From Mycolicibacterium komossense (GTDB lineage Bacteria > Actinomycetota > Actinomycetes > Mycobacteriales > Mycobacteriaceae), in assembly GCF_025822605.1 (NCBI RefSeq), contig NZ_JACKTY010000014.1:124112-188111 (forward strand): a stretch of 64,000 bases of DNA, written 5' to 3'. Of this stretch, positions 33,944 through 46,231 are shown one piece after another. The first letter of the stretch is position 1; the number at the start of each line of letters is the position of its first letter. The notes below the pieces were generated by a model. The model had not been told where the DNA came from. It was given only the letters and a program-made list of their open reading frames with translations, and did no database searches. The position numbers were made by a program, and so were the translations under genes.

Positions 33944-35407
33944 GTGAAGAGCACCGTCGAACAGTTGAGCCCCACCCGGGTTCGCATCAATGTGGAGGTG
34001 CCCTTCTCGGAGCTGAAGCCCGACTTCGATCGTGCCTACAAGGAGCTGGCGAAGCAGGTCCGGCTGCCCGGGTTCCGGCCAGGCAAGGCACCCGCCAAGC
34101 TCCTCGAGGCACGGATCGGCCGTGGCGCGGTGCTGGAGCAGGTCGTCAACGACGCTCTGCCCGCCCGCTACAGCCAGGCCGTGACCACCACTGAGGTCAA
34201 GCCACTGGGCCAGCCCGACATCGAGATCACCAAGATCGAGGATGGCGAGTTACTGGAGTTCACCGCCGAGGTCGACGTCCGGCCCGAGATCACGCTGCCC
34301 GACCTGAGCGAGCTGAAGATCTCCGTCGATCCCGTCGTGATCGCCGACGAGGACATCGACACCGAGCTGCAGAACCTGCGCGCCCGCTTCGGCACCCTGA
34401 CCGGTGTCGACCGTGCGGCCCAGGACGGCGACTTCGTCTCCATCGACCTGACGGCGACGGTCAATGGCGAAGACGTACCGGAAGCCAAGACCGAGGGTCT
34501 GTCCCACGAGGTCGGTTCGGGCCAGCTGATCGAGGGCCTCGACGAGGCGATCATCGGCTTGAAGTCGGGCGAGAGCAAGGTCTTCACGACGACGCTGGCC
34601 GCCGGTGAGCACGCCGGTCAGGAATCGGAAGTCACTGTCACCGTCGGTTCCATCAAGGAGCGCGAGCTGCCTGAGGCCGATGACGAGTTCGCGCAGCTGG
34701 CCAGTGAGTTCGACACCATCGACGAGCTCAAGGAGAGCCTCACCGGGCAGGTGCGCCGGCTCAAGAGCATCCAGCAGGCCGAGCAGATTCGCGACGCCGC
34801 ACTGGAAGCCCTGCTCGATCAGGTCGAGGTTCCGCTGCCGGAGAAGATCGTCCAGGCCCAGGTCGATGACACCGTGCACAACGCCATCCACGGCCTGGAT
34901 CACGACGAGGCCAAGTTCGAGGAAGCGCTCAAGGAGCAGGGCTCCTCGCGCGAGGAGTTCGACGCCGACGCGCGCAGCAGCGCCGAGAAGGCCGTCAAGA
35001 CCCAGCTGTTGATGGACGCGATCGCCGACGATCTCGACATCCAGGTCGGCCAGAACGACCTCACCGAGCGACTGGTGCTGATGTCGCGCCAGTACGGCAT
35101 CGAGCCGCAGCAGCTTCTGCAGGTACTGCAGGAGAACAACCAGCTGCCCGCGATGTTCGCCGACGTCCGTCGGGGCCTGACGGTCGCCGCGGTCGTCGAG
35201 GCTGCCACCGTGACCGATACCGACGGCAACGTGATCGACACCGCCGAGTTCTTCGGCTCGCCGGCCAGCGAAGCCGACATCGTCGAAGCGCTCCAGGCCG
35301 ACGAGGCCGAGGACGCCGGCGAGGACGACGCCGACGACGCTGATGACGACATCGAAGAGGTCGCCGATGCCACTGAAGCCGAGTCCGAGTCCGCCGAAGC
35401 GAAGTGA
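33944..35407 (+). CDS. tig: Trigger factor (ribosome-associated chaperone and prolyl isomerase)
   Basis: 487-aa chaperone that meets nascent chains at the ribosome exit. The ribosome-docking signature GFRPGKAP is near residues 44-51. The FKBP-type isomerase domain follows (about 155-245, with [12 protein letters not shown] and [11 protein letters not shown]), then the helical C-domain. The last 45 residues form a very acidic tail ([17 protein letters not shown]), longer than in E. coli but usual in actinobacteria. The GTG start follows AAGGAG. It is followed by a terminator-like hairpin and then clpP1P2. Confidence 0.96.
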   Translation: MKSTVEQLSPTRVRINVEVPFSELKPDFDRAYKELAKQVRLPGFRPGKAPAKLLEARIGRGAVLEQVVNDALPARYSQAVTTTEVKPLGQPDIEITKIEDGELLEFTAEVDVRPEITLPDLSELKISVDPVVIADEDIDTELQNLRARFGTLTGVDRAAQDGDFVSIDLTATVNGEDVPEAKTEGLSHEVGSGQLIEGLDEAIIGLKSGESKVFTTTLAAGEHAGQESEVTVTVGSIKERELPEADDEFAQLASEFDTIDELKESLTGQVRRLKSIQQAEQIRDAALEALLDQVEVPLPEKIVQAQVDDTVHNAIHGLDHDEAKFEEALKEQGSSREEFDADARSSAEKAVKTQLLMDAIADDLDIQVGQNDLTERLVLMSRQYGIEPQQLLQVLQENNQLPAMFADVRRGLTVAAVVEAATVTDTDGNVIDTAEFFGSPASEADIVEALQADEAEDAGEDDADDADDDIEEVADATEAESESAEAK

Positions 35408-35413
35408 CGCTGT

Positions 35414-35450
35414 GAGCGAAAGCGCGCTCCTACGGGAGTGCGCTTCGCTC
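35414..35450 (+). terminator. Hairpin after tig
   Basis: GAGCGAAAGCGCGCTCC pairs with GGGAGTGCGCTTCGCTC across a TAC loop, with one bulged A and one mismatch, and is followed by GTGTTTGGTT. It separates tig from clpP1P2, implying that clpP1P2 has its own promoter in 35451-35525. Confidence 0.7.
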
Positions 35451-35525
35451 GTGTTTGGTTAGTGTCAACGGGAGACGAAGGCGGCTACTAGCCCGTCTGA
35501 AAATCAAGGAAGCAGGTATCCGGTT

Positions 35526-36116
35526 GTGACTGATATGCGATCTGGTTCGGGGCTCAACCTGACCGATTCGGTCTTTGAACGGTTGCTGTCCGAGCGCATC
35601 ATCTTTCTTGGGTCCCAGGTTGACGACGAGATCGCCAACCGGCTGTGCGCACAGATTCTGCTGCTGGCCGCCGAGGATCCCACCAAGGACATCAACCTCT
35701 ATATCAACTCGCCGGGCGGCTCGATCAGCGCCGGCATGGCGATCTACGACACGATGGTGCTTGCGCCGTGCGACGTAGCCACCTACGCGATGGGTATGGC
35801 CGCGTCGATGGGTGAGTTCTTGTTGGCCGCCGGCACCAAGGGCAAGCGTTTCGCCCTGCCGCACGCGCGGATCCTGATGCACCAGCCTTTGGGCGGTGTC
35901 ACCGGCAGCGCGACCGATATCGCCATCCAGGCCGAGCAGTTCGCGGTCATCAAGAAGGAAATGTTCCGGCTCAACGCCGAGTTCACGGGCCAGCCGATCG
36001 AACGTATCGAGGCCGACTCGGATCGCGACCGCTGGTTCACCGCTCCCGAGGCTCTCGAATACGGCTTCGTCGACCACATCATCACCCGCGCCCACCTCAA
36101 CGGGAGTGCATCATGA
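35526..36116 (+). CDS. clpP1: ATP-dependent Clp protease proteolytic subunit 1
   Basis: 196-aa serine peptidase subunit. Catalytic Ser94 (MAASMGEF), His119 (LMHQPLGG) and Asp168 (SDRDRWF) are all present, and the processing and handle regions match M. tuberculosis ClpP1, which starts with a similar TDMRS. Mycobacterial ClpP1 and ClpP2 form one mixed tetradecamer that needs both rings and is essential. The GTG start has AAGGAAGCAGG upstream. The stop overlaps clpP2 (ATGA). Confidence 0.97.
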   Translation: MTDMRSGSGLNLTDSVFERLLSERIIFLGSQVDDEIANRLCAQILLLAAEDPTKDINLYINSPGGSISAGMAIYDTMVLAPCDVATYAMGMAASMGEFLLAAGTKGKRFALPHARILMHQPLGGVTGSATDIAIQAEQFAVIKKEMFRLNAEFTGQPIERIEADSDRDRWFTAPEALEYGFVDHIITRAHLNGSAS

Positions 36117-36772
36117 CCAACCCCATCCACCCCTCTTTGGATGCCCGCGTGCAACCGCAGGCCCGCTACATCCTCCCCTCCTTCATCGAGCACTCCAGCT
36201 TCGGTATGAAGGAATCCAACCCGTACAACAAGCTGTTCGAGGAACGCATCATCTTCCTCGGCGTGCAGGTCGACGATGCTTCGGCCAATGACATCATGGC
36301 CCAGCTGCTGGTGCTGGAGTCGTTGGATCCCGATCGCGACATCACCATGTACATCAACTCGCCGGGCGGCTCGTTCACCTCGCTGATGGCGATCTACGAC
36401 ACGATGCAGTACGTCCGTGCCGACATCCAGACGGTCTGCCTGGGCCAGGCGGCTTCGGCTGCCGCGGTGCTGTTGGCCGCGGGTACTCCCGGCAAGCGCC
36501 TCGCTCTGCCGAACGCCCGCGTGCTGATCCACCAGCCATCGCTCGGTGGCGTCATCCAGGGCCAGTTCTCGGACCTGGAGATCCAGGCCGCTGAGATCGA
36601 GCGCATGCGGACCTTGATGGAGGTCACGCTGGCCAACCACACCGGCAAGGCGCCCGAGCAGATCCGCAAGGACACCGATCGCGACAAGATCCTGACGGCC
36701 GCCGCGGCCAAGGAATACGGCATCATCGACACGGTGCTGGAGTACCGGAAGCTGTCCGCCCAGAACGCCTGA
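36113..36772 (+). CDS. clpP2: ATP-dependent Clp protease proteolytic subunit 2
   Basis: 219-aa partner of ClpP1. Catalytic Ser115 (GQAASAAAV), His140 ([10 protein letters not shown]) and Asp191 (KDTDRDKI region) are visible. It has an N-terminal extension of about 20 residues as in other mycobacterial ClpP2. The start codon overlaps the clpP1 stop, consistent with equal production of the two rings. In M. tuberculosis ClpX and ClpC1 dock on this ring. Confidence 0.96.
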   Translation: MTNPIHPSLDARVQPQARYILPSFIEHSSFGMKESNPYNKLFEERIIFLGVQVDDASANDIMAQLLVLESLDPDRDITMYINSPGGSFTSLMAIYDTMQYVRADIQTVCLGQAASAAAVLLAAGTPGKRLALPNARVLIHQPSLGGVIQGQFSDLEIQAAEIERMRTLMEVTLANHTGKAPEQIRKDTDRDKILTAAAAKEYGIIDTVLEYRKLSAQNA

Positions 36773-36779
36773 GTGCGTT

Positions 36780-36816
36780 CGGCGCCCCCAGTTGGCAGGA
36801 CGCAGCGGGGGCGCCG
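36780..36816. terminator. Hairpin after clpP2
   Basis: CGGCGCCCCC pairs perfectly with GGGGGCGCCG (10 bp) across a 17-nt loop, 8 bp after the clpP2 stop. A further dyad TACCCG/CGGGTA lies at 36952-36969 ahead of clpX. The 273-bp gap 36773-37045 otherwise shows no gene and presumably holds the clpX promoter. Confidence 0.55.
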
Positions 36817-37045
36817 CGGATCCCGGTTCGGTGACGGCAGCGACACGCCAGAGACACGGCTGCGCGTTGCGGCGCTTGTGAACCGAACTAGGGGATATGT
36901 TTTGGCGACAATCGAATACCACCGACGCTATTCGCTTTATCGGTCGCCCCTTACCCGGAGATGCGGGTAGCGTCGGAACCGCACCGAACAGAACCCGACA
37001 CTCCGGTGAACTTTGCCGGCGGACAGGAAGAAGAACCTACGCACC

Positions 37046-38326
<1,281 letters not shown>

Positions 38327-38341
38327 CCACGACATCGGAAT

Positions 38342-38386
38342 AGGCCTCAGGGCTGCGATTCACACCGAATCGCAGCCCTGAGGCCT
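38342..38386. terminator. Perfect 20-bp bidirectional terminator between clpX and fdhD
   Basis: Arms 38342-38361 and 38367-38386 are perfectly complementary around ACACC. The arms start AGGCCTCAGGGCTGCG. TTTCT follows on the plus strand, and a weaker A/T run lies on the other side. It closes clpX and the convergent fdhD gene. Confidence 0.85.
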
Positions 38387-38423
38387 TTCTCAAGATGTTC
38401 GCACGTACGGGGGACAAGCTCTG

Positions 38424-39257
38424 CTAGCGCTTGATCCGGTCGGGCCTGCTGTAGACGTTCATCGAGTCGCCACGCAGGAACGCCACCAGCGTCAGCCCGG
38501 ACTGGGTCGCCAGGTCGACCGACAGCGATGAGGGTGCCGACACCGCGGCCAGCACCGGAATGCCGGCCATCACCGCTTTCTGCGTCAGCTCGAATGACGC
38601 CCGACCGCTGACCAGAAGTACCGTGCCGCCCAACGGAATCCGGCTCTGTTCCAACGCCCAGCCGATCACCTTGTCGACCGCGTTATGCCTGCCGATATCC
38701 TCTCGGACCACCAGCAAAGAGCCGTCCGCACTGAACAGCGCTGCGGCATGTAACCCGCCGGTGGCGGCGAATACCTTCTGGGCGGTCCTCAGCTGTTGCG
38801 GCATCGCCGTCAGCGCTTCCGCTGCCACCATCGTGGGGTCGTCGCCGGGGCCGTAACGGGTAATCGTCGCGACCGCCTCCAGGGATGCTTTCCCGCAGAT
38901 ACCGCACGACGACGTCGTGTAGAAATTGCGCCGGATATCAACGTCGGGCATCGCTACGCCCGGAGCCAGTGTGACGTCCAGGACGTTGTAACTGTTGACC
39001 CCGTCGTCGGCGCCCCGGCAGTACCGCACCGTGAGGACATCGTCCCGGGTACCGATGACTCCTTCGGTGAGCAAAAACCCTTGGGCAAGCTCGACATCGG
39101 AGCCAGGAGTGCGCATCGTGACGGTGATCGCCGCACCGTTGACGCGAATCTCCAGCGGTTCTTCGACGACGAGGGTTTCCGGCCGGTCGACAGCCGAGGT
39201 GCCGTCCGCTGTCGCGGTCAGGTGGGATGCCCGCCGCCGTGCGGTCACTCTGCCCAT
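38424..39257 (-). CDS. fdhD: Formate dehydrogenase accessory sulfurtransferase FdhD
   Basis: 277-aa protein that delivers sulfur to the molybdenum cofactor of formate-dehydrogenase-type enzymes. The redox CGICG motif (in [15 protein letters not shown], near residue 115), GFLLTEGVI and [16 protein letters not shown] are hallmark segments. The ATG at 39257 and the GTG at 39248 (GTGA overlap with the upstream stop) are both possible starts. It overlaps the molybdoenzyme gene that it should serve. An open frame continues upstream in this frame but is out of phase with the real gene there. Confidence 0.92.
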   Translation of the reverse strand: MGRVTARRRASHLTATADGTSAVDRPETLVVEEPLEIRVNGAAITVTMRTPGSDVELAQGFLLTEGVIGTRDDVLTVRYCRGADDGVNSYNVLDVTLAPGVAMPDVDIRRNFYTTSSCGICGKASLEAVATITRYGPGDDPTMVAAEALTAMPQQLRTAQKVFAATGGLHAAALFSADGSLLVVREDIGRHNAVDKVIGWALEQSRIPLGGTVLLVSGRASFELTQKAVMAGIPVLAAVSAPSSLSVDLATQSGLTLVAFLRGDSMNVYSRPDRIKR

Positions 39258-41572
39258 GCGGGTTCCAGTCGGATCACGACGGCCTTCGACACCGGAGTGT
39301 TGGATTTCACCGCAGTGTGGTCGAGGGGGACCAGGGGATTGGTCTCGGGGTAGTAGGCGGCCGCATTCCCGGGCGGTGTCGCATAGGGCACCAGCATGAA
39401 GTCCTTGGCCCGTCGCTCCTCGAGATGACCGTCGGCACCGGTGAATTCGGAAATGAGGTCGACGCGCTGGCCTTCGCGCAGTCCGAGCGCTGCGAGATCG
39501 GTGGGGTTGACGAACACGACCCGACGTCCACCCTTGACCCCGCGGTAACGGTCGTCCAGACCGTAGATGGTGGTGTTGTACTGGTCGTGGCTGCGCAGGG
39601 TCTGCAGGATCAACCGACCCTCCGGAACCTCCACCCATTCCAGCGGATTCACCGCGAAGTTGGCTTTGCCTGTGCTGGTGTGGAATTCGCGCGAATCCCG
39701 GGGCGGGTGTGGTAGCTGGAAACCGTCGGGTGCCCGCACCTTGGTGTTGTAGTCGGTGCAGTCGGGGACCACGTCGGCGATCGCGTCGCGGATGCTGTCG
39801 TAGTCGACGGCGAACTGTTCCCACGGCACCGGGTGGGCCGGTCCGAGCAGAGTCCGGGCCAGTTGGCAGACGATGGCCACCTCGCTGCGCAATTGGTCGC
39901 TCGGCGGGTGCAGGCTGCCGCGCGACAGGTGCACCATCGACATCGAATCCTCCACCGAGACAAGCTGTTTGTGGCCATTGCGGATGTCGCGGTCGGTGCG
40001 TCCCAGGGTGGGCAGAATCAAGGCGGTGGTGCCGTGCACGAGGTGACTTCGGTTCAGCTTCGTCGAGATCTGCACCGTCAGCGCGCAGCTGCGCAACGCC
40101 GCCTCGGTCACCGAGGTGTCCGGGGTGGCGGAGACGAAATTGCCGCCCATCCCGATGAAGACCTTCGCGCGGCCGTCGCGCATGGCGCGAATGGCGTCGA
40201 CGGTGTCGTAGCCGTGCTTGCGTGGACTGCTGATACCGAATCGCGAGTCCAGTGCCGCGAGGAAGGCCTCGGGCATCTTTTCCCAGATGCCCATCGTGCG
40301 GTCGCCCTGCACGTTGGAGTGCCCGCGCACCGGGCACACCCCCGCGCCGGGCTTGCCGATCATGCCGCGCATCAGCAGCAGATTGGTGGCCTCACCGATG
40401 GTGGCGACCGCATGGCGCTGTTGGGTCAGGCCCATCGCCCAGCAGATCACTGTCCGCTGCGAAGCGGCGAGCATGTCGGCCACCCGCCGCAGCTGCTCGT
40501 CGCCGATGCCGGTGGCCTCGGCAACGGTGTCCAGATCAACTGCGCGGGTTTGCTTTTCGTATTCATCCCAGCCGGCGCAGTGCCGCTCGATGAAGTCGCG
40601 GTCCAGGACGGTTCCCGGTGCGCGGTCCTCGGCCTCCAGCAGCAGCCGGCCCAGACCGGCGAACAGCGCCATGTCGCCGCCGATGCGGATCTGCACGAAT
40701 TCGTCGGCGATGGCGACACCGTCGCTGACCACGCCACGGACCTTCTGCGGGTCCTTGAACCTCATCAACCCGGCCTCGGGCAGTGGGTTGACGGCGATGA
40801 TGTTGGCGCCGTTGGCCTTGGCCTTCTCCAGGATTGACAGCATCCGGGGATGGTTGGTGCCGGGGTTCTGCCCGGCGATCAGGATGCAGTCGGCGTGCGC
40901 GACATCGTCGACGGTGACAGAGCCCTTGCCGATGCCGATGGATTCGACGAGCGCCGTGCCCGAGGATTCGTGGCACATGTTCGAGCAGTCGGGCAGGTTG
41001 TTGGTGCCAAAGCTGCGTACCAGCAGCTGATAGAGAAAAGCGGCCTCGTTGCTGGTACGGCCCGAGGTGTAGAAGCACGCTTCGTCGGGACTGGCGAGCC
41101 CGTTCAGTTCGGCGGCGATGAGTCGGTATGCATCGTCCCAGTCGATCGGGCGGTAGTGAGCCTCGCCGGGCCACAGCACCACCGGATGTGTCAGCCGGCC
41201 CTGTTGGGACAGCCAGTACTCGGGTTTGACCGCGAGTTCGTCGACGGAATGTCTGGCAAAGAAATCGGGGGTGACGACGCGCTTGGTCGCCTCTTCGGCG
41301 ACAGCTTTCGCTCCGTTCTCGCAGAACTCGGCCAGCTTGCGACCACCGTGTTCCTCTGGCCACGCGCACCCGGGGCAGTCGAAACCGTGCCGCTGATTGA
41401 GCTTGGACAGTGCCAGAGCGGTACGGGTGGGACCCATCTGGTCCAGTCCGCGTTGCAGCGAGACCATGACCGCTTTGACCCCGGCCGCCTCACCTTCGCG
41501 GTGAGTGACGATCACTGCCTGCTCATCGACTGTCGCGGTGTTATCGCGTTCGGGATGTCGACGGTTTGCCAT
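39245..41572 (-). CDS. FdhF/YdeP-family molybdopterin oxidoreductase
   Basis: 775-aa member of the DMSO-reductase superfamily. The N-terminus has only a partial cysteine set (CPGC near 68) instead of a full Fe4S4 motif, as in the YdeP/FdhF-like group. The Mo ligand region is [10 protein letters not shown] near 197-206. Pterin-binding parts include [35 protein letters not shown] and the C-terminal molydop-binding domain ([20 protein letters not shown]). Candidate formate dehydrogenase or acid-resistance oxidoreductase. Formate activity is suggested by fdhD downstream, not proven. Confidence 0.88.
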   Translation of the reverse strand: MANRRHPERDNTATVDEQAVIVTHREGEAAGVKAVMVSLQRGLDQMGPTRTALALSKLNQRHGFDCPGCAWPEEHGGRKLAEFCENGAKAVAEEATKRVVTPDFFARHSVDELAVKPEYWLSQQGRLTHPVVLWPGEAHYRPIDWDDAYRLIAAELNGLASPDEACFYTSGRTSNEAAFLYQLLVRSFGTNNLPDCSNMCHESSGTALVESIGIGKGSVTVDDVAHADCILIAGQNPGTNHPRMLSILEKAKANGANIIAVNPLPEAGLMRFKDPQKVRGVVSDGVAIADEFVQIRIGGDMALFAGLGRLLLEAEDRAPGTVLDRDFIERHCAGWDEYEKQTRAVDLDTVAEATGIGDEQLRRVADMLAASQRTVICWAMGLTQQRHAVATIGEATNLLLMRGMIGKPGAGVCPVRGHSNVQGDRTMGIWEKMPEAFLAALDSRFGISSPRKHGYDTVDAIRAMRDGRAKVFIGMGGNFVSATPDTSVTEAALRSCALTVQISTKLNRSHLVHGTTALILPTLGRTDRDIRNGHKQLVSVEDSMSMVHLSRGSLHPPSDQLRSEVAIVCQLARTLLGPAHPVPWEQFAVDYDSIRDAIADVVPDCTDYNTKVRAPDGFQLPHPPRDSREFHTSTGKANFAVNPLEWVEVPEGRLILQTLRSHDQYNTTIYGLDDRYRGVKGGRRVVFVNPTDLAALGLREGQRVDLISEFTGADGHLEERRAKDFMLVPYATPPGNAAAYYPETNPLVPLDHTAVKSNTPVSKAVVIRLEPAWAE

Positions 41573-41642
41573 GTGTCCAGGGTAGGCCGCAGGAAAGGAT
41601 CGATGGCCAAGGGGCGGGATGCACTAGCCGATTTGCTTGTCT

Positions 41643-42740
41643 CTACGCCGGTGGATCGATGATCTGGACCACCCCGGCCGTGACACCGGCGACGAACAAC
41701 CGCCCGGTCGTCGAATCCACGCCCAGGGTGTACGGGTTCTGCACCGTCGCCAACCGGGTGATCTCGCGCGGCTTCGGCTGACTCATGTCGTATCCGACCA
41801 CCTCGTTGGTTCCTGACGAGGCCACCCATAGCCGGTCGCGAACCGGGTCGTAGGCGATCCCGTACGGTTCACCGGCTTGGGGCACGCTCGCGACTTGTTC
41901 GGGCTGCGGTCGCGGGGTGAACACCAGCACCGCATTACCGCGGGTGTCCGCGGCGATCAGGCGGCCGTGTTTGTCGGCCACCAGATGCGTGGGGCCGGCG
42001 CCGGCCGGGGTCGATCCGACGATGGTCAGCGAGTCGGTGTCGTACACGGTGAGGTTGTTTCTGCGGACGTCGAGCAGGCCCATCGAATTCCCCACCGCCG
42101 CCAGCCCGGCGGGCTGGACGCTGTCGGTGAAGACTTTCTCGATCTGGTCGCCACGCAGGGCGGTGACCGTTCCGCCATGCTCATTGGCGACGAAGACGGT
42201 GCCGTTCGGTGCTTCGGACGCATCGTGGGGGACCGTGCCGGTGATGATCTGCGGTTCGGCCTTCCCGTCGGGCAGGTCGACCCTGACGAGCGCATTCGCG
42301 CTTTCGACCGGCACCAGTACCGGGCCGCCGGGTTTGGCGAGTTGAAGGTGTCTGACGAAGCCCGGCAGCGGAGTGCGGCCGATGACTTCGCCGGTGTCGG
42401 CGTTGAGCCGCACCAGCGCGTTCGGGTTCCGGGTCGCGACGGCGACGACTCTGGTGACGGCATCGACGGCCACGCCTTCCGGTGCGTCACCCGCCGCGAC
42501 GATCCGCCCGGGAACCGGGCCCGCGGGCGCGGGGGCCTGACCGGGTTCGGCCGGCGGCGGCAGGGCATCGGCCGGCGGGCGCGAACCCACGGTGGGGACG
42601 CCGGCGGGCAGCAGTCCCGTCGTGGTCGGAGTCGCTTCGGAGGCCGGTTCGGAGGGTGGCGCGGAGGGCGCCGGAGTGGGACCGCAGCCCGCGAGCAGGA
42701 GTGCCGCGATTGTTACGGTGGCGAATCGGCGCGTGCTCAT
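41643..42740 (-). CDS. Beta-propeller (YVTN/NHL-like) lipoprotein
   Basis: 365-aa exported lipoprotein. The signal sequence ends with the lipobox LLAGC (about residue 19) and is followed by a Pro/Ala/Ser-rich linker of about 60 residues. The rest consists of about six repeats with Px[33 protein letters not shown] and [17 protein letters not shown] cores, typical of YVTN or NHL propellers. These act as binding scaffolds on the cell surface. It stands alone between the molybdoenzyme gene and the divergent glutamine synthetase gene. Confidence 0.82.
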   Translation of the reverse strand: MSTRRFATVTIAALLLAGCGPTPAPSAPPSEPASEATPTTTGLLPAGVPTVGSRPPADALPPPAEPGQAPAPAGPVPGRIVAAGDAPEGVAVDAVTRVVAVATRNPNALVRLNADTGEVIGRTPLPGFVRHLQLAKPGGPVLVPVESANALVRVDLPDGKAEPQIITGTVPHDASEAPNGTVFVANEHGGTVTALRGDQIEKVFTDSVQPAGLAAVGNSMGLLDVRRNNLTVYDTDSLTIVGSTPAGAGPTHLVADKHGRLIAADTRGNAVLVFTPRPQPEQVASVPQAGEPYGIAYDPVRDRLWVASSGTNEVVGYDMSQPKPREITRLATVQNPYTLGVDSTTGRLFVAGVTAGVVQIIDPPA

Positions 42741-42815
42741 CTTCCCTCGATACCCGTTGCCAGGGCGGTTGACGCCTCAAGACAGCGAACTCCGCATTCT
42801 CACGTTGACGCGCAC

Positions 42816-42831
42816 GTAACAGAACCGGAAC
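42816..42831 (+). promoter_or_regulatory. GlnR-box candidate upstream of type III glutamine synthetase
   Basis: GTAAC-AGAACC-GGAAC fits the actinobacterial GlnR consensus (GTnAC-N6-GnAAC, with AC-N9-AC spacing). It sits 72 bp upstream of the glutamine synthetase start. A nitrogen-control site in front of a glutamine synthetase gene is functionally sensible. The call rests on one 16-bp match. Confidence 0.5.
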
Positions 42832-42902
42832 CCGGTGTTCCTAGTGTTGGCCGGTCAGCGCCCGCGATCCACGGGGGGCGCATTGCACGAATAGGAACTC
42901 AA

Positions 42903-45077
42903 TTGAGCGGAAATGCAGTCCGTCTGCAGGCGATCAACGATGTAGAGGCATACGTACCCCCGACAGCCAGCTTCGACCCGGGTGAGGCGCCGGGCGAGAT
43001 TTTCGGCGCGAATGTCTTCAGCAAGTCGGTGATGCAGAAGCGCCTGCCAAAGGGTGTCTACAAATCCGTCATCGCGACCATCGAACACGGCGCGAAGCTC
43101 GACCCTTCGGTCGCCGACGCGGTCGCTTCCGCCATGAAGGACTGGGCGCTGGAAAAGGGTGCCACGCACTACGCGCACGTCTTTTACCCCATGACCGGAT
43201 TGACCGCCGAGAAGCACGACAGCTTCCTTGAGCCGGTCTCCGATGGCCAATCGCTGGCCGAGTTCGCCGGCAAGACCCTGGTCCAGGGAGAGCCCGACGC
43301 CTCCAGCTTCCCGTCAGGCGGCCTGCGCAGCACCTTCGAGGCGCGGGGCTACACCGGCTGGGACGTCACCAGTCCGGCGTACATCCTGGAGAACCCGAAC
43401 GGCAACACGCTGTGCATCCCGACGGTCTTCGTCTCGATGACCGGCGAGGCGCTGGACTACAAGACGCCGCTGCTGCGCAGCCAACAGGCGATGGGCGCGC
43501 AGGCCGAACGCATCCTGAAGTTGTTCGGGCACAAGGACTTCGACCACATCGTGTCGTTCTGCGGTCCCGAGCAGGAGTACTTCCTGGTCGACAGGCACTT
43601 CTTCCTGGCCCGTCCCGACCTGATCAACTCCGGCCGCACCCTGTTCGGCGCGAAGCCGCCCAAGGGCCAGGAGTTCGACGACCACTACTTCGGTGCCATC
43701 CCGGACCGGGTCCTGGCGTTCATGATGGACACCGAGCGTGAGCTGTTCAAGCTTGGGATCCCCGCCAAGACCCGCCACAACGAGGTCGCGCCAGGTCAGT
43801 TCGAGATCGCGCCGATGTTCGAGCGGGCCAACATCGCCGCCGACCACCAGCAGCTGCTGATGACGACTTTCAAGACGATCGCCAAGAAGCACGGCATGGA
43901 ATGCCTGTTCCACGAGAAGCCGTTCGCGGGCGTCAACGGTTCCGGTAAGCATGTCAACTTCTCGCTGGGCAACTCGGAATTCGGCAGCCTGCTGGTCCCG
44001 GGTGATACCCCGCACGAGAACGCTCAGTTCCTGGTGTTCTGTGCCGCGGTCATTCGCGCGGTGCACAAGTTCGCCGGCCTGCTGCGGGTGTCGGTGGCTT
44101 CGGCTACCAACGATCACCGCCTCGGAGCCAACGAGGCCCCGCCCGCCATCATCTCGATTTTCCTCGGCGACCAGCTCGCGGATGTCTTCGAGCAGATCGC
44201 CAAGGGCGCGGCCACCTCGTCCAAGGGCAAGGGCAGCATGATCATCGGCGTCGACACGTTGCCGATCCTGCCGACGGATCCCGGCGACCGTAACCGCACC
44301 AGTCCGTTCGCCTTCACCGGCAACCGCTTCGAGTTCCGGGCGCCGGGTTCGGGGCAGACCATCAACGTGCCGATGATCATCCTCAATACGATCATGGCCG
44401 ACTCGCTGGACTACATGGCCACGGTTCTGGAGAAGGCTGTCGGTGAGGGTGAGAAATTCGACTCTGCGGTTCAGAAGCTGCTGACCGAGATCATCACCGA
44501 GCACGGCGCCGTGGTGTTCAACGGTGACGGCTACTCGGAGAACTGGCAGACCGAGGCGGCCGCCCGCGGCCTGCCGAACCTCAAGACCACCATCGATGCC
44601 ATTCCTGAGCTGGTCAAGCCGGAAGCTATCGAGGTATTCGAGAAGTACGGTGTGTTCAACGCGCGCGAGCTGCACAGCCGCGAAGAAGTCCGGTACGAGA
44701 CCTACGTGCTGACCGTCAACGTCGAGGCCAAGCTGACGCTGGAGGTGGGCTCCACCGTGATTCTGCCCGCGGCCATCCGCTACCAGACCGAGCTGGCCTC
44801 GAACGTCGCGGCTCTCAAGGCTGCCGGCGTCGAAGCGGACACCACCTTGCTGACGACGGTCTCAGCTCCGATCTCGGAGCTGACCAGTGCTCTGGCGGCG
44901 CTCAAGACGGCGTTGGGTGCACATGGTGGTGACAGTGCCGAGGCCGAGGCCAAGCATGCGCAGAGCCTGCTGCCGCTGATGGACGCCGTGCGGGCTGCCG
45001 CCGACACGCTCGAAGGCCTGGTGGCTGACGACCTGTGGCCGCTGCCGACCTACCAGGAGATGCTCTACATCCTCTAA
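42903..45077 (+). CDS. glnN: Type III glutamine synthetase (GlnN)
   Basis: 724-aa large-type glutamine synthetase making glutamine from glutamate, ammonia and ATP. The type III features are the roughly 720-aa length, GSIII N-terminal domain ([20 protein letters not shown]) and catalytic segments [24 protein letters not shown] and [12 protein letters not shown]. Further signs are [36 protein letters not shown] and a helical C-terminal domain. The TTG at 42903 is chosen since AGGAACTCAA precedes it and protein conservation begins there. The frame is open for about 1 kb more upstream, which only mirrors the opposite lipoprotein gene. It is distinct from the usual mycobacterial GlnA1 type I enzyme. 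Confidence 0.92.
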   Translation: MSGNAVRLQAINDVEAYVPPTASFDPGEAPGEIFGANVFSKSVMQKRLPKGVYKSVIATIEHGAKLDPSVADAVASAMKDWALEKGATHYAHVFYPMTGLTAEKHDSFLEPVSDGQSLAEFAGKTLVQGEPDASSFPSGGLRSTFEARGYTGWDVTSPAYILENPNGNTLCIPTVFVSMTGEALDYKTPLLRSQQAMGAQAERILKLFGHKDFDHIVSFCGPEQEYFLVDRHFFLARPDLINSGRTLFGAKPPKGQEFDDHYFGAIPDRVLAFMMDTERELFKLGIPAKTRHNEVAPGQFEIAPMFERANIAADHQQLLMTTFKTIAKKHGMECLFHEKPFAGVNGSGKHVNFSLGNSEFGSLLVPGDTPHENAQFLVFCAAVIRAVHKFAGLLRVSVASATNDHRLGANEAPPAIISIFLGDQLADVFEQIAKGAATSSKGKGSMIIGVDTLPILPTDPGDRNRTSPFAFTGNRFEFRAPGSGQTINVPMIILNTIMADSLDYMATVLEKAVGEGEKFDSAVQKLLTEIITEHGAVVFNGDGYSENWQTEAAARGLPNLKTTIDAIPELVKPEAIEVFEKYGVFNARELHSREEVRYETYVLTVNVEAKLTLEVGSTVILPAAIRYQTELASNVAALKAAGVEADTTLLTTVSAPISELTSALAALKTALGAHGGDSAEAEAKHAQSLLPLMDAVRAAADTLEGLVADDLWPLPTYQEMLYIL

Positions 45078-45090
45078 AGACGCTGGTGAC

Positions 45091-45139
45091 GAGGCACTTA
45101 CTGCACCTGGGGCCGCGCCCGGGCCGCAGTGAGTGCCTC
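45091..45139 (+). terminator. Hairpin after glutamine synthetase
   Basis: GAGGCACTTACTGC (45091-45104) pairs with GCAGTGAGTGCCTC (45126-45139) at 13 of 14 positions around a 21-nt GC-rich loop, 13 bp after the stop. Confidence 0.6.
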
Positions 45140-45984
45140 GTTCCGCATCGGGGCCCTCGCCGGCGCCGCTGACCATCTGGGCCTGTCGCCGGGCATGGCC
45201 CTCGCGGCGCACGAAGTCCGACACCCGCAACCCGGCAGCCTCCCCAAGTCGCGGTCTGCTGCAGGCGGGGAAGGGAAACGGCGGCTTTCACATCGAGCGA
45301 ACCAGTCCGGTCGGTGACGGCGGCGCGGACAGTCGGGCGAGCATGGCCGGGCCGTGCGCGAATCATGTTCGGGTCCAAGGGTTTGTCGATCATTGTTGTG
45401 GCCCTTGGCTGAAAGCGCTAGGGCCGCAAGCGGTCTAGTAGCACATCGGCGAACGTCATCGAGTCCATCGTCTGGTCGCCCTTCTTGCCGGTGCCCGCAC
45501 TTGGTCGGGTGACCAGAGGTCGATGTACTGCTTGAGGGGCAGTCTCCCTGTGGCACTGGCATATTCGCCAGTCGACTTACGTCGCTCGACGCCTCACAAG
45601 CTGCACTGGCGAAGCGGATACCCGCAACTGGTGAGTCGGCCCGCTGTTCATCGAGTGCTCGCAGAGGACTAGAAGCCGGACCGGTGCTGAGCGCCCCGGT
45701 GAGCGCCCCGGTAAGCGCTGTGGTGGCGTTTTGGCGCGCCGGTCCGGTAGCTGGAGCCGGTCCAGAAGGGTCACGCCGGCTCCGCCGTCAATCGAGCTTG
45801 ACCGCTCTCTCGGTCGTCCGAAATGGTGTCCGGCCCGTCGATGATCGTGGCTACGATGGAGTTCGGCGGGACCACAGCCGCCGAACGCAGGGAGTGCGCA
45901 TAGTGTGCGCTATCGACGGTAGTGCCGGACGGGTGGCGATCGACGCCGTCCATTGGCGGCCGTCTCCCGGACTGGACGCAGGCA
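45140..45984. other. 845-bp gene-poor region with possible decayed coding sequence
   Basis: I see no intact gene. On the minus strand about 45421-45570 two coding-like runs are joined by an apparent frameshift: GRLPLKQYIDLWSPDQ, then in another frame KKGDQTMDSMTFADVLLDR and a stop. I do not recognise the protein. At 45689-45712 GAGCGCCCCGGT is repeated twice in tandem, inside a 9-bp inverted repeat (CCGGACCGG at 45676-45684, CCGGTCCGG at 45739-45747). The rest probably includes the promoter for the downstream NfeD-like gene. Confidence 0.4.
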
Positions 45985-46206
45985 ATGGCTGACCCCGTCT
46001 ACGGCTCCGTCGGCGTGATCGTTGTGGCGACCCGCGGTACCGCAGGACCGGGAGAGGCTCTGCTGACAGTCCGCGGGTCGCGCGAGGCGTATTTGGCGTG
46101 GTCGACGGATCCCTTGCCAAAAGGCACCGAAGTGCTGGTGATCGGTACCCGCGGTGCGCGCACGGTCGACGTCGAGCCCTGGCTCACCACGGATTTCGCC
46201 ATCTAA
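45985..46206 (+). CDS. Small NfeD-like OB-fold protein
   Basis: 73-aa protein. The pattern GSVGVIVVATRGTAGPGEA, LTVRGSREAYLAW and PKGTEVLVIGTRGARTVDVEP is that of the C-terminal OB-fold of NfeD proteins, but without a membrane or protease part. It ends 25 bp before a flotillin-like gene. NfeD-flotillin pairs are a common two-gene arrangement in membrane-microdomain systems, which supports the call. The ATG at 45985 has AGGCA upstream. Alternative, longer starts give no family-like sequence. Confidence 0.68.
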   Translation: MADPVYGSVGVIVVATRGTAGPGEALLTVRGSREAYLAWSTDPLPKGTEVLVIGTRGARTVDVEPWLTTDFAI

Positions 46207-46231
46207 TTGTCGATACGAAGCGAGGAATCAA

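Noticed and set aside
35451..35525. Possible ClgR site before clpP1
   Set aside because: ClgR controls clpP1P2 in mycobacteria, but I could not find a convincing match to the CGC-N5-GCG-type consensus here.
39258..40337. Upstream continuation of the fdhD frame suggesting a 637-aa protein
   Set aside because: Out of phase with the molybdoenzyme gene on the same strand and rich in Arg/His; fdhD homology starts at 39257.
41877..42902. In-frame open extension of the glutamine synthetase gene by about 340 codons upstream
   Set aside because: It runs antisense through the lipoprotein gene, is Arg/Gly-rich without family features, and the TTG at 42903 has a ribosome-binding site where the conserved protein begins.
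43314..44675. Minus-strand open frame of 453 codons opposite glutamine synthetase
   Set aside because: Shadow frame; the plus strand carries all GSIII motifs.
45684..45992. Plus-strand frame of 102 codons before the NfeD-like gene
   Set aside because: Begins in a small tandem repeat, Arg/Val-rich without family likeness, overlaps the better supported start at 45985.
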